From Hofstenia miamia (taxonomy: Eukaryota > Xenacoelomorpha > Acoela): 64,000 nucleotides of DNA. The DNA lies in the NCBI GenBank assembly GCA_004352715.1, contig SCFE01000001.1, forward strand, positions 1,874,544 to 1,938,543, given 5' to 3'. This document shows positions 1-11,783 of the stretch, one piece after another; position 1 is the first letter of the stretch; the number at the start of each line of letters is the position of its first letter. The notes below the pieces were generated by a model. The model was not told the origin of the DNA. It saw only the letters and a program-made list of their open reading frames with translations, and searched no databases. A program made the position numbers and the translations under genes.

Positions 1-484
1 GTAGCAATAATTGCTTTTGAATCTTATTTCAGGTTTTATATTTTTAAAGTTATTAACAAACTATAGTTATCAGTGTTGGTTACTGGAAAGTACTCCGGCC
101 GGGCAAGGTTAGACCTTTGTTTTTAGGTCAAACTTGGGTTCTAGGTCGACCTTGAGTAAATGATGCAAAACTTTGGATTTTCTATAAAAAACTTAGGTCT
201 TCTGATAAGTGTGCATATGTACAAAATCAACCTATGAAAGATAACATATTAATTTGAATCTTAGGAGAACTACATGATACGAGCATGAACCCTAACCCTA
301 TGAATTATTTATGGTTATCAGCTATTTTTTTAGGCTTGACAGTACTAGACATTGAAAGTTCGCACACATTTGATTTACTCTAGGCTTAAACGTATTTCGT
401 TACATTTGTTAATATTGAATTTCTATATATATTTCATATTTTTTTTTCGCCATCCTAAAATGTCTGCGACAGCCGAAATTCGGT
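1..484. other. No gene recognised (0-0.48 kb)
   Basis: AT-rich sequence with no open frame or terminal-repeat structure that I can support. It forms the left flank of the duplicated block that starts at 485. Confidence 0.5.
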
Positions 485-2624
485 TATAGCAATACTATTT
501 ATAAGTCAGTTTATAATTGTGTATGATAAAATGAAAACAATTACTTTGTTATTAGAAATATGTAATTATACCATCATTAATTTAAAAATCTTCAATCAGT
601 GTCTATCAATCAGTATCGGCTACGAAAATCAAAGGAAAGCCTTTTTACATGTACGTGGGAAACCATTTTCAATTATTGCAAATGGCATGAGCAGCACTTC
701 AAAGATTTATTGAAACTCGGGTTTTGGGTGTTTGAACCAAGTTTTCATCCAAAATTTTTATTGGGTATAACCAACGTAAGGTTTTGTCCAACTTTGCGTC
801 AGGGATGTTGAAACCTTATATGGAGGTTGAACAACGCACGTGATCCTGGGCGATCCTAGTCAGAGACTGCTAGATATTCTAGTAGTCCCTAGCATAGCCT
901 TGATGTTTAGTCTTTTTAGTGTACAACAAGATTGTACATATTTGCACAGAGCATTCTCTCTGTTTAGTCAATCTAGACTTACTATTTTTGAACTTCGCAA
1001 TTTTGTGTTTTAATCTATTTTGCAATGAATTTTTTCTTTGAAGCAGTTAAGGGTTGGACTCGACGATTTTAAACTACGTTCTGATCTATGTGACAGGATC
1101 CTAGTATCAATCTTGTCTTTCCAATTTTGAAATGTTGTGTCATGTTCTGATTCGTTTTGTCATCCTATTTTCTATTTCGAACAATGCGCAAACTTTGTAA
1201 TATTCTCACTAATCTTTAATTTAAAAACCTTGGTGCGTGTCTATAGATGTAGAATTAATCAAGATACATTTTTTATTACTAGTAGATATTCATAATGATA
1301 GGGAAAATAAGCTTATGTATACGCTATTTTAGTTTGAATAAAATAAATTATTCAAGGCTTCAAGTGTTATTTTTTTTAATTTCATAAGGTGAGCCCTCAG
1401 CTCCTCCGTCGCCGCACCCTTTATGCCGAAACGTTGAAATAGTTTCATTTTGTAATCGAATGAGTTTCTAAGCTACAATTATTTCTTTTAATTCTTTTAA
1501 TGATGTACTCATTGCTTTAAATTTTATTATAATAAAACCTCAGTTATTAATGCTGTGAAATTGCAAAATAGAAATTTTTGTAATTTATATATTTGTACAT
1601 ATTTTTTCATTATTTTTAGTTATCCCTACATATTTTATCAATTTCCAAACCGGATTTAATTAATTATGGTTCGAATTCTGGTTACCTGAACCACATACTG
1701 GAATCCGGTGCATGCCTTATACATTTCATAAAATCAATATTTGGGTGTTACACCTGAGTAGTTCTTACTTCACTTAATTAAGAGAAATGAGAAGATGTTG
1801 TCATGGCAGAATTGCCCATGAAAATATTTTTGCTGCAAGTAAATTTTCAAAATACTATTCTACATTTGAAATTTATAAATTGTTTTCAATATCACCAAAT
1901 TGAATTATCAATGTCTCCCTAAAATCACACCTATGTTAGAATTCCTAATTAAATGTAAATTCTTAATAGCAGACACTCTTAAATGTTTTTTTTTAAATTT
2001 ATGGTTGCAAAATGATTAACATTACAGAAAATAATAACAATGGGATATTGAAAGAAGTTTTAATATTAGAGGTGCTACCTAGTCTTATTTTTCATTAAAA
2101 GATTGGCTAGTTTCAATTTGTTTGTTAATCCAAAATGGCCTTTCCTAATGTCAAATATGTAGTCGCGTCATAGAGTTTTACTTCTAAGCTATTTTTACTG
2201 GTTATTTGGAGAGTTGCAAAGCTGAAAATCTTGATATCACACAACATCAAAAAACCCCACAACAAGGCATATGTGCCTTAGAGATGGGATCCGGATAGTG
2301 AATTGCATATACCGAATAATTCCGGATAATTTGACTCACGGATACTAAATCATGATAACAGCACATAAATTTCCATATATTATTGTCATAGGCCAAATAT
2401 TTCTGATATAGGTCAAGACTTTTCTCAACATAGAGAAACATCACTCAACTGCAGCTGATGTTGCTTGACATTTTCGTTTTCACAATTTTCATTTCCAGGA
2501 TCATGGGTGGGAGCAATAATAACATATGGTGGAATTTCAACTCTTTCAAACATTGAAAAACTTTGATATTTTATGATAGCAGCCTTCATTGAGCGTATTA
2601 GATTGTCAACCCTCATATATGTTG
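485..2624. repeat. Duplicated block, copy 1
   Basis: The sequence from 485 recurs from 2626 onward in the same orientation and order. The start (a TATAGCAATACTATT-type string), the 1320-2240 region and the end (a CTCATATATGTTG string) are all shared. Copy 1 has about 541 extra bases at 775-1315. Scattered substitutions and small indels separate the copies, so they are diverged copies or diverged haplotypes. The copies meet at a single N (2625), which suggests an assembly join. A decayed minus-strand coding remnant lies near the right end. Confidence 0.8.
2247..2616 (-). pseudogene. Decayed coding remnant in duplicated block, copy 1
   Basis: Two overlapping minus-strand frames (2425-2616 and 2247-2444) together look like one protein tail broken by a frameshift. 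The first contains RVDNLIRSMKAA and ENVKQHQLQ, the second contains EKSLDLYQKYLAYDN and ends HMPCCGVF before a stop. The same peptides recur in copy 2. I do not recognise the family. It is probably an old transposable-element gene, judging only from its repetition and decay. Confidence 0.4.
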
Positions 2625-2625
2625 N

Positions 2626-4200
2626 TATAGCAATACTATTTATAAGTCAGTTTATAATTGTGTATGATAAAATGAAAACAATTACTTTGTTATTAGAAAT
2701 ATGTAATTATACCATCATTAATTTAAAAATCTTCAATCAGTGTCTATCAATCAGTATCGGCTACGAAAATCAAAGGAAAGCCTTTTTACATGTACGTGGG
2801 AAACCATTTTCAATTATTGCAAATGGCATGAGCAGCACTTCAAAGATTTATTGAAACTCGGGTTTTGGGTGTTTGAACCAAGTTTTCATCCAAAATTTTT
2901 ATTGGGTATAACCAATGTATACGCTATTTTAGTTTGAATAGAATAAATTATTCAAAGCTTCAAGTGTTATTTTTTTTTCATAAGGTGAGCCCTCAGCTCC
3001 TCCGTCGCCGCACCCTTTATGCCGAAACGTTGAAATAGTTTAATTTTGTAATCGAATTAGTTTCTAAGCTACATTTATTTCTTTTAATTCTTTTAATGAT
3101 GTACTCATTGCTTTAAATTTTATTATAATAAAACCTCAGTTATTAACTATTTGAAATTGCAAAATAGAACTTTTTGTAATTTATATATTTGTACATATTT
3201 TTTCATTATTTTTAGTTATCCCTACATATTTTATCATTTTCCAAACCGGATTTAATTAATTATGGTTCGAATTCTGGTTACCTGAACCACATACTGGAAT
3301 CCGGTGCATGGCTTATACATTTCATAAAATAAATATTTGGGTGTTACACCTGAGTAGTTCTTACTTCACTTAATTAAGAAAAATAAGAAGATGTAGTCAT
3401 GGCGGAATTGTTCAGGAAAAAATTTTTGTTTCAAGAAATTAAATTTTCAAAATATCTACTTTTGAAATTAATTAATAATTTGTTTTCAATATAAATTGAA
3501 TTATCAATGTCTCCCTAAAATCACACCTATGTTAGAATTCCTAATTAAATGTAAATTTTTAATAGCAGACGATCTTAAATGTTTTTTTTTTAAATTTATG
3601 GTTGCAAAATGATTAACATTACAGAAAATAATAACAATGGGATATTGAAAGAAGTTTTAATATTAGAGGTGCTACCTAGTCTTATTTTTCATTAAAAGAT
3701 TGGCTAGTTTCAATTTGTTTGTTAATCCAAAATGGCCTTTCCTAATGTCAAATATGCAGTCGCGTCATAGAGTTTTACTTCTAAGCTATTTTTACTGGTT
3801 ATTTGGAGGGTTGCAAAGCTGAAAATCTTGATATCACACAACATCAAAAAACCCCACAACAAGGCATATGTGCCTTAGAGATGGGATCCGGATAATGAAT
3901 TGCATATACCGAATAATTCCGGATAATTCGACTCATGGATACTAAATTATGATAACAGCACATAAATTTCCATATATTATTGTCATAGGCCAAATATTTC
4001 TCAACATAGAGAAACATCACTCAACTGCAGCTGATGTTGCTTGACATTTTCGTTTTCACAATTTTCATTTCCAGGATCATGGGTGGGAGCAATAATAACA
4101 TATGGTGGAATTTCAACTCTTTCAAACATTGAAAAACTTTGATATTTTATGATAGCAGCCTTCATTGAGCGTATTAGATTGTCAACCCTCATATATGTTG
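2626..4200. repeat. Duplicated block, copy 2
   Basis: Second copy of the block at 485-2624, lacking the 775-1315 segment and slightly diverged. It runs through the same minus-strand coding remnant and, unlike copy 1, continues past the ATATGTTG string into unique sequence. This is what would be seen if copy 1 were a truncated contig end abutted to the other haplotype. Confidence 0.8.
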
Positions 4201-4496
4201 CCTGAATACGAATGGCAGATTTCTGAAATATGCTTGCCTATAACATATGGTGGAATTTCAACTCTTTCAAACATTGAAAAACTTTGATATTTTATGATAG
4301 CAGCCTTCATTGAGCGTATTAGATTGTCAACCCTCATATATGTTGCCTGAATACGAATGGCAGATTTCTGAAATATGCTTGCCTCGAAAATTCCATGAAA
4401 TAATAATGTATATAGTTCCTTTATATTTTTACAGCTGTCAGCATATATGGCCAGTCCTAGAAAAGCGTCGACGATTGGATCGGTTCGGGTCAACAA
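3844..4496 (-). pseudogene. Decayed coding remnant in duplicated block, copy 2
   Basis: Longer version of the copy-1 remnant. The minus frame opens at 4496 (MLTRTDPIVDAFLGL, then LYTLLFHGIFEASIFQ), passes through the perfect 145-bp tandem repeat and continues toward a stop near 3844 with frame changes. A small deletion near 4000 removes part of the segment seen in copy 1. Function unknown; no catalytic motif recognised. Confidence 0.4.
4095..4384. repeat. Perfect 145-bp tandem duplication (2 units)
   Basis: Units 4095-4239 and 4240-4384 read as identical, each starting ATAACATATGGTGG and ending ATGCTTGCCT. The unit length is not a multiple of three, so the duplication shifts the minus-strand remnant frame. 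Perfect identity means a recent duplication or an assembly stutter. Confidence 0.85.
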
Positions 4497-4982
4497 CTAG
4501 CTCGCAATTAAACTTCTCTGGCGTTAGGCCAAGAAGTACCTTAATTGAAATTGAATGAATACATATAATTTAGTTCAGATGATTTAAAGTAGTCACAATC
4601 CAGAATTAATCTTTATGTTTATTTCTTAATTTTATGACACTATGCCAAAATTATGACATTTCAGCAGCAAATATTCCAGTATTTTTCAAAAAGCTTTATA
4701 ACTTCCTATTTAATTGCACCCCAGATTTGAAAACTATCTAATATTTAAGCACGGTTGCAAAATAGACCAATAGAAAAATTTGACTTTTTTCCTTATTAAT
4801 GAAGAACAACCTCATTTCTCAATTAATATCGATCTCTTGCGAATGGAAATAAATAAATATTAAATAGATTACGTCCTGATGTGTCAGAAAAACTTGTTTT
4901 GTTGCATGAAAACTTCCATATCATGGAAAAAAATTAGCTTTTTCTCGAAAATTCTATTTTTAATTCAAGTTTTTGTCTCAGA

Positions 4983-5095
4983 ATATGTTATCCGGTAAAA
5001 TCCGGTAAACAAGTTAATTTTACCGGATACCTGATATCCAGATCCGGTTGTGTAATTGCCTATATTACCGGATACCAGATTCCGGCACATCCCTA
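4983..5095. repeat. Cluster of CCGGATA/TATCCGG motifs
   Basis: At least six copies of CCGGATA, CCGGTAA or their complements sit within about 110 bases of otherwise AT-rich DNA, in both orientations. Related words occur in the duplicated block near 1650-1700 and 2285-2330. This resembles subterminal repeats of a DNA transposon, but no transposase is identified. Confidence 0.35.
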
Positions 5096-5099
5096 ATGT

Positions 5100-6290
5100 T
5101 CCTTATGTCCTACATGCATCACTACACCACTTAACCCGTTCTTCTCAATCAAAGTGTTTGAGTGAGCGAGACATGACAAAATCAGCCCCAGCTACGGATA
5201 TATTGTATAATTCCTCTTTTGCTATGACGAAGCGCAGGACATTATTTAGCGAAATCTTTAAAAAAATTTCCATGCAAGATTTTTTTATCGTAGTTTGCGT
5301 TAATACTTCAATAACCATTACATCGCGCCATAAAATTTAGCTGTTGTCGTTCTCTTTATTTACTTCTTACTTTTCAATCAAAATTTATTTTGCAGTAAAA
5401 CATTGATTAAACAATGGTTGGATTGATATTTCAAATTAAGCTGCAGAATAATGAATTTGAATGAAATGAAAGTAGCACTTCGCACGAGTATTTCACTTCT
5501 CTACTCAATAAATACACTCAAATTCCACTTTGAACTTGCCAGTCAGCTTCACTACGCATTGAAGACAACCATATAAGTGCTTCTATTTAAGCCTGAAAAA
5601 TCAGCTAGCGTAAGAGTTCCTTCAAATACCACGAAACATTAAAATTTTTTCGTGACGAAGATCTCTTATGATCTTATCCCTCAACAATTGAAGCATTCTG
5701 AACTAAACTTAAAAATCCTAAGAAAATGTGTTCTCATCAATGAAACGCTTGATTTTATCAAAACTTTCACATAACAACCTCAACAATTGCCAAAAACGGA
5801 ATATTTGTTTTCATTTATACTCACTTTTTGTCACTAAATTTTGGATTGATCACTTTCACCCAGAATATCTCATTTAGAATTAAATGTCTATATTTATGTA
5901 CCCAATAATTGCTTTCAAAATGTATTGAAAAATTTCCGAATTTGTGTGGATATAATATAAATATTACAATTTTGACAAATTTCCGCCACGCAATAACGGA
6001 TTAAAGTTTTGGATAAACTAATGCAAAGAATTTACGGATCGTGATCCACTGTTGAAACGATTGAGAAGTACTTAGAAAACCGTTATCAAAGAAACTATTT
6101 TAATTTAGGGTTTATGCACTTTTTGCTTAGTTCCCGAAACAATTACTCTTTACAATTTCATATTTTTTTCTGACATTGTTTGTATATGCAATTTTTTGAA
6201 ATTCGAAATTATAGGGTGTTTTAAACATGTTTTTGCAATATTTTTTTTAAATGTTTTTTTTAAATCCGTGTATAATGTTATAGAATATTT
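5100..6290. other. No gene recognised (5.1-6.3 kb)
   Basis: A plus-strand open frame of 94 codons (5056-5340) overlaps the CCGG motif cluster and has no recognisable domain. Nothing else is supported here. Confidence 0.4.
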
Positions 6291-6299
6291 GGAAAATAT

Positions 6300-6480
6300 T
6301 TTTTCGGGATTTGTTCATTCATAATTTCATAGATGAATTTTTACTGAAACTTTGAAACGAGATATGAATGTTGATAAATTTATCATAATTCGATGTTTTC
6401 AGTAAAGTTTTAGTACTTTGAAGTGAATTTGTCTAAAAGCAATAAAACATTGTAGTTTTTGCCAAATAGTGTTGATTTTA
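6300..6480 (+). repeat. Dispersed repeat family II, copy 1
   Basis: The stretch around 6340-6480 (TGAATGTTGATA, then TTTTAGTACTTTGAAGTGA and a terminal TTTTTGCCAA) resembles 29240-29405 in the same order and orientation. The similarity is moderate, so this is an old interspersed repeat. Its boundaries are not defined. Confidence 0.45.
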
Positions 6481-6721
6481 TTGAGTTTTTTTATGTTTAT
6501 GTGCTGCTGTAATGAGGTTTGCTTCCCTGCTCTTGGTCGTGATCCACTTAGAGTTGAAAGGGGTCAGGATTTTTTCAATCGGCTGTAAGCGACGGATTAA
6601 TCGGTCTATTTTTAAAGAATTTGACCGGGTTTGACCGAATCCCAGAATTTGATGTTTGCGACTCGATATGGATACTTTCTTAAGGTTAAGGGAAAAGACA
6701 CACAAGTTAATGGTTAAGAGT

Positions 6722-6930
6722 CTAGATAAGTTTGTTAAGCCTTGCTTCTTTCAAAACTACAAATGCCTTAACAGCGTGTCTTTTTAAAACAGTACGATTT
6801 TCATTAACGAAATGCCCTGTCGAGAGAACGTTGATCTCAGATTTAGCCTTTGAGTCTGATATCACGAATACTATGCGGGCAATTCGGCTGAGATGCGGAA
6901 ACTGGAATGATTTCGATTTCCAGAACTTAA
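6722..6930 (-). pseudogene. hAT transposase C-terminal (dimerisation) remnant
   Basis: The minus frame reads FWKSKSFQFPHLSRIAR, then a stretch with serine and glutamate, then LSTGHFVNENRTVLKR and FVVLKEA. This matches the general layout of the hAT-family C-terminal dimerisation region: a W-K start, FP-x-LS/LA-x-x-AR, S-x-x-S-E, F/LS-x-x-G, an R-x-x-L step and a final V-x-x-L-x-E. The Trp and FP-x-L-S-x-x-A-R block are seen directly; the assignment follows from family knowledge. No upstream DDE/RNase-H part is visible, so it is a fragment. A plus-strand frame over the same bases is judged a shadow. Confidence 0.5.
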
Positions 6931-7039
6931 GGGATTGTAAGTATCTATTTTGCAACAAATTCAATGTAGAACAATGTGATATACATTTAGCAGGACTATA
7001 CATCAAAATATTATCTGTATTAAGAAAAACCTAGCAGCC

Positions 7040-7910
7040 TGGTTTATTGGCAATGTTGGTTGGCGGCTAATAAATTTAAAACTTATTCCGTTATTTTGTA
7101 GTAGTGCTTGTATATACATGTAATTTAATTGCGAAAATTCTAATATCACCAATCCAATATATAAAACTCTAATTCAATTTTTTCAAGAAGTCAGTGTGCA
7201 TTTCTGTTTCCGCATTTTAAAATGAAAAGAACTTTCAAATTGATGTCAACAATTTTGGTATTATGTGCATGTAGTGTCTTTTTAGCACATAAAATGCATA
7301 GCTTTCTCCTTCCCTTTTATAGAAAGTAACCTAACCTAAACGCCTTTATGGTTGCCATGCGTTCTTGATCATTTTTAGCTACACTTTTCGAAGTACTACC
7401 TGTCATCAACGAAAATACGGGATTACTCACTGGTGGTTTGCAGCCAATATTTTATCACAATCGCCCACCACCATTATCTTAGGAGTACTGCACTGAGATA
7501 GTAACAGTGGGCTTCAGGTCTACTCACAATACTCATTAGTAGGTCAAGTGAATAGCATCAACCGGCATGCCGAAAATACCGCCGGTCGAGACGTACCGGT
7601 TCCAATTTTGAATCCATTACAAATTGTTTCGGATGTTTCAGGAGACAACAATTTAAAAAAGTTTAATTTGTAATTATATTACAGTTCTAGTTATTTTGTA
7701 AATTAAATAGTTTACTGATCAAATCTGCATTTACAAAGTATATACCTGTCTTTGTTAACGTGAATGTATTAATAAAATTCAAATTTCGTTGAAATGTTAT
7801 TTTTTTTTACTTTTTGTTCCCGTGTGTCTGAAATACTTGATGGTTGTTTTAATTGTCTCAAGCACCCATAAACTTTTCGATTTTATTGTACACATAGATC
7901 ATTAAACCAG
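7040..7910. other. No gene recognised (7.0-7.9 kb)
   Basis: AT-rich intergenic sequence. It contains a short GC-richer CCGG-bearing patch near 7560-7605 but no supported gene. Confidence 0.4.
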
Positions 7911-7914
7911 GCTC

Positions 7915-8215
7915 GTTCCTAAAAAATTTCGAAGCTGGGGGGTGGTTCAAATGTTTTCCCTAAAAATATTAAAGCGTTTATATATTTCTAAGTTGTACAA
8001 AATCTAATAATATTTCGCAAAAATTTCAATGATTTATTAGGCTCTTCACAAATACTTTAAGGTTTATATTCATGCACATGAAAGCTATTCTTTAGAGGAC
8101 GTACTTTATTGATGGAAAAAATTGTTTCTATCGTATGAATTTTTTTTGTCACGATAATTACATAAAAAATTCATTTAATAATTGCATTGGTGTTTAGAAA
8201 GAACAATAAATAATA
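7915..8215 (+). repeat. Dispersed repeat family I, copy 1
   Basis: About 300 bases that align by eye with 16497-16815. Shared words in the same order include CAAAATCTAAT, TGATTTAT, AAGGTTTATATT, CACATGAAAGCTA and a GTGTTTAGA/GTGCTTAGA end. No coding capacity is seen. Type of element unknown. Confidence 0.6.
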
Positions 8216-10380
8216 TGTCATCTTTCATGATAAAATTAATATAATTTTTGCTGCAGTAAGCCTAGAGTTTGGTTTTTCCTAATACTGTATGGTATACATT
8301 CGTGCTCGTATCTCAGTTTGTAGTCGAGATAGAATTGGAATATGCTTTTAAATATATTACACAATTTGATTTCAATCTGAGTTGGGTTCTTTTTCACATG
8401 TTTCTATGATATCTGATGGAAAGGGGGGCCAATCTGGCATTAATTGAATAAAATTTTCCTAGAAAACCTTCATTGCTATTCCATCCTTGTTTTTTTTGCA
8501 GAAATATTGCATTTTTGTCCAGATAGTACATTTCGCTGCCTACCTTCATATACTTTGTAGCATTGATCGTACCAGCAATTTGAACTATTTTTTTGAAGGC
8601 TAGAATACGTATTGAAACCGAACGCCATAATTGGTGTCCTCAAATCCTCATATTTTTTAGCTGTTACTTGAGAGCATATCTTAACCAGTCTCTTTACAAG
8701 ATTGACTATCTAAGAAGTAACACCAAACGAAAAATCTCGATATATCCATTATTTTCGAAATCTCTTTGGACGATTTGCTCTGTTAGAGTAATTTACATAG
8801 AAGTTTTTTTAACAGTTTCATGTGTGTAAATGCATGTTCAAACTAGTAAAGCTTCTGTCTGTTGCATCTATACTGAAATTAAACTTAATGTTGAAATGAT
8901 CTCGATCTTTTAAGCATCACTTTGTTTAAAGACATTCTAACAGGTGTCTTAATTGCAATTCCCATGAGATTTTTTAAGTACACTTTACCTATACATGATA
9001 TGAGTATTTGTTTTTAAAAAGATCTGTTATTTATTTCTACATAAAATGAATGAATTGAATGAGTCAGTCAATGGGTATCCGATTACAATAATTCCAAATA
9101 TCATATTTATTCAAAGATATTTTTAATATATACATAATTAATTTTGATGCCAATCATAAGCAAGTATACACTTTACTGACAGTTCAGCCAAATGTCCTAT
9201 CCTAACTAAAAACAGTTTACAGTACATTTTGTCACATCTAGGAGTAGTTACTGAAATTACGTTCAAAAAAAGTGCTATAAATTTTAGATGATGTTAAAAT
9301 TAAAGCCACGCATAAGAAATTGAAGGTGATATTCTCTAAAAGAATGAAGAAATTTGTGAAATATATCATAACGTAAGCATTTTTTTCGCTAAGTCTTTCT
9401 CATAATCAGTATGTAAATGGTTTTCTAAAAAATTTAAGACCAACATTCTTTGAATTTCAGTGTGTTGTCATCCCAGAATATCTAGTAGGAATTTTATAGT
9501 GGACACTTAGACCATTGGCATGGGTTAATACTAAGTGGAACTTTGAATTTATACATAGAAAAGTTTATAAACGAAATTATATTTTAATGGTCTTATCAAC
9601 TTCAAGTATTACTTAATGACAAAACGCAGTACACTCTCATAGTTTACTAAGCAAGTGCAAGCTATAATGCGAATGAAATCTTGCAATTTTGGGTTTGGAT
9701 AAAATACCATGGTCTGTTTCAAATATTTTTGTATCACTAATTAAATTGAAAGTAGTTTTTCAGTGTAGTTTATCTAAATAGAATATAAAAAATAATAGAA
9801 AATTTAGGTCCTTTCATACACAAACAAATAAATAGGATTGAATATTTTCATTCTTCTTTGTTGAATCCATTTTTGAGGTAGTGATCTCAACAAACACTTT
9901 TTAGGAAATTCTAAATACATATTTTAAATTATTGTTACAATTTGATGAAATTCAGTCATTGAGCATTTATTGTACTTTAAGAAATATTGACGTGAAGTGG
10001 TTTTGAATAAAGGCATTTAAATTGTTTTAAGCAATTCAAAATTTCATTCTGGCACTTGAAGTAAAAAGTAATTAATTTCTTTTCAGAAGTGAAGTTCAAA
10101 AACTGTTTCTCTCAATTGCGACATTATTTATGATTTGGGAATATTTTATCGAATATTACATGAATCTTCTCATTTAATTATTATAGTACAAGAAATTCTC
10201 TAAAAAATATAAATTTTTTCGGTGAGAAAAGCAAAAAAATTTATTTTGTGATCAGCGCAAAAACACCAAAAATTATTTATCAATGTTTTTATCGATTTAT
10301 ATTTGCTGTTTTTGATTTCTTTTATTTCACCTATTTGTGTTACCACAGCTTATATTTCAAAAACTAATAATGATATCCAG
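8216..10380. other. No gene recognised (8.2-10.4 kb)
   Basis: Long AT-rich stretch. A 78-codon plus frame at 8593-8829 has no recognisable domain and begins inside AT-rich noncoding-looking sequence. I see no RNA gene or element termini. Confidence 0.4.
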
Positions 10381-11095
10381 AATGGGATGACTTTGCGCAC
10401 GCCTCAATGGATTTGGGAGAACTATCCACATATATAAAAACAGTTAAAATTCCTTGCTTTATCCATTGGGATCGAAAACTTACAACTACATGAACCATAG
10501 TTATGGAGAGAATTTCAATCTTTTTTAAATATTCGGAATTTTCAAATAGAAATAATTAATCTTTTTTCAACTACTTCAGCCACACCACAGCAATGCGCTT
10601 TAGTAGAAGTTTTCAACATTGTATTCAAGCATGTTCACAATTAGTGTGTCCATCTCAGGCTTTCCACAAGTGTCTACAAATCGACACCTTACACGACAGG
10701 AAAAAAATTTCCCCCATAAATCCCCACAGCCATTTTTGACAAATATTTCAATACAAAGCATTTGTAGACACTGAGGACTTTATGCATATATTAATATGTA
10801 TTTATATACATAAAATAGTAATAAAGTTTTACGACTATATTCTGTAAGGCCTTTTTTAAGGTTTGTTTGATAATTTTTAATATTACTTACACTTGCTTCA
10901 AAAATTATTGCCCCACAAGCTAAAATTTCACTCCACGCAATACCACATGTGGTGTGATGCGGTATGGTGGGAGGACCCCCACTCCCACTGCAATCCTAAA
11001 ATTTCCTAACAGGCTTGAAAATAATTCTTTGCAAATAGGGAAAACGGTTTGTCCTTTTAAAAGGACGCCCGATTGTTTAAGGTTAATATAGGATT
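10380..11095 (+). repeat. Dispersed repeat family III, copy 1 (uninterrupted)
   Basis: Shares ACTTTGCGCACG, TAGTTATGGAGAGAATTT, CACAGCAAT, TTTTCAACATTGTATT and an ACGC-to-GTTTAAGGTTAA end with the copy at 51290-52520. In that copy a 739-bp element is inserted. Here the corresponding site near 10580-10595 is empty, so this copy serves as the empty-site comparison. No protein is recognised. Confidence 0.6.
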
Positions 11096-11740
11096 AGTTT
11101 TTCATGAGTTAATACTTTGGTACAGGAACCATGATTTTATTGTGTGCAATCGGATTTGATCCTAGCTCCGTCTCGTGAAATTTTCTGATATGGTCGCATG
11201 TAAAATATTTTTGTTTTTTGATACACATTTGGTTGTTTTTTTATCATTGAAATACATCTAATTACGATTAATTTCTATAGTAATTAGAATTAGGCTTTGT
11301 AATTAATTACAATATTTTAATTAGTCATCATTCTGTATTGTGTACAAAATAAGGCCTTTTAAAAATTTATGTCAGTTGCCACCTCAAAAAGAAATACTTG
11401 AGTTTTTTTGGTATTTAGGACAATATTACATTTTATGATCAATGTAGCATTTTTGTGTTCGAGGATTGGGGTTAATTGGACATTTTTCCTTCAGATGACC
11501 CACACTCAAGAACCAGAAAATACTGTCGATGACTTACCCTTTTTTCAGCTAGCATTCATTTGTTGAAGTGTAATTCAACATATTAGCACTTTTAGTCTAA
11601 CTTAGAAGAAGAATGTCTATAGAGAAAAGACTATATGTATTTTATAATTCCTAGAAACTTAATGTTTGCTCCAGTCGTAAAGTGTCAAGAATATAAAGGC
11701 ATTGTAAGACACTTAATTGTTAGGCAACTCTTTGTAATAT
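11096..11740. other. No gene recognised (11.1-11.7 kb)
   Basis: AT-rich sequence downstream of the secreted-protein gene on the minus strand. A TTTATT at about 11745-11750 (AATAAA on the minus strand) is a plausible poly(A) signal for that gene. Confidence 0.35.
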
Positions 11741-11783
11741 CCCGTTTATTAATACTATTTTTGGATTGAAATGCTGTTATGTT

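Noticed and set aside
288-301. Telomere-like AACCCTAACCCT
   Set aside because: Only two units in unique-looking DNA; chance or degenerate, not a telomere.
1668-1690. tRNA T-arm-like GGTTCGAATTC
   Set aside because: No A-box, anticodon arm or acceptor stem can be built around it, and it recurs in the duplicated block as ordinary repeat sequence.
6732-7034. 100-codon plus-strand frame
   Set aside because: Exact antisense of the minus-strand hAT-like remnant; the minus reading carries the recognisable motif.
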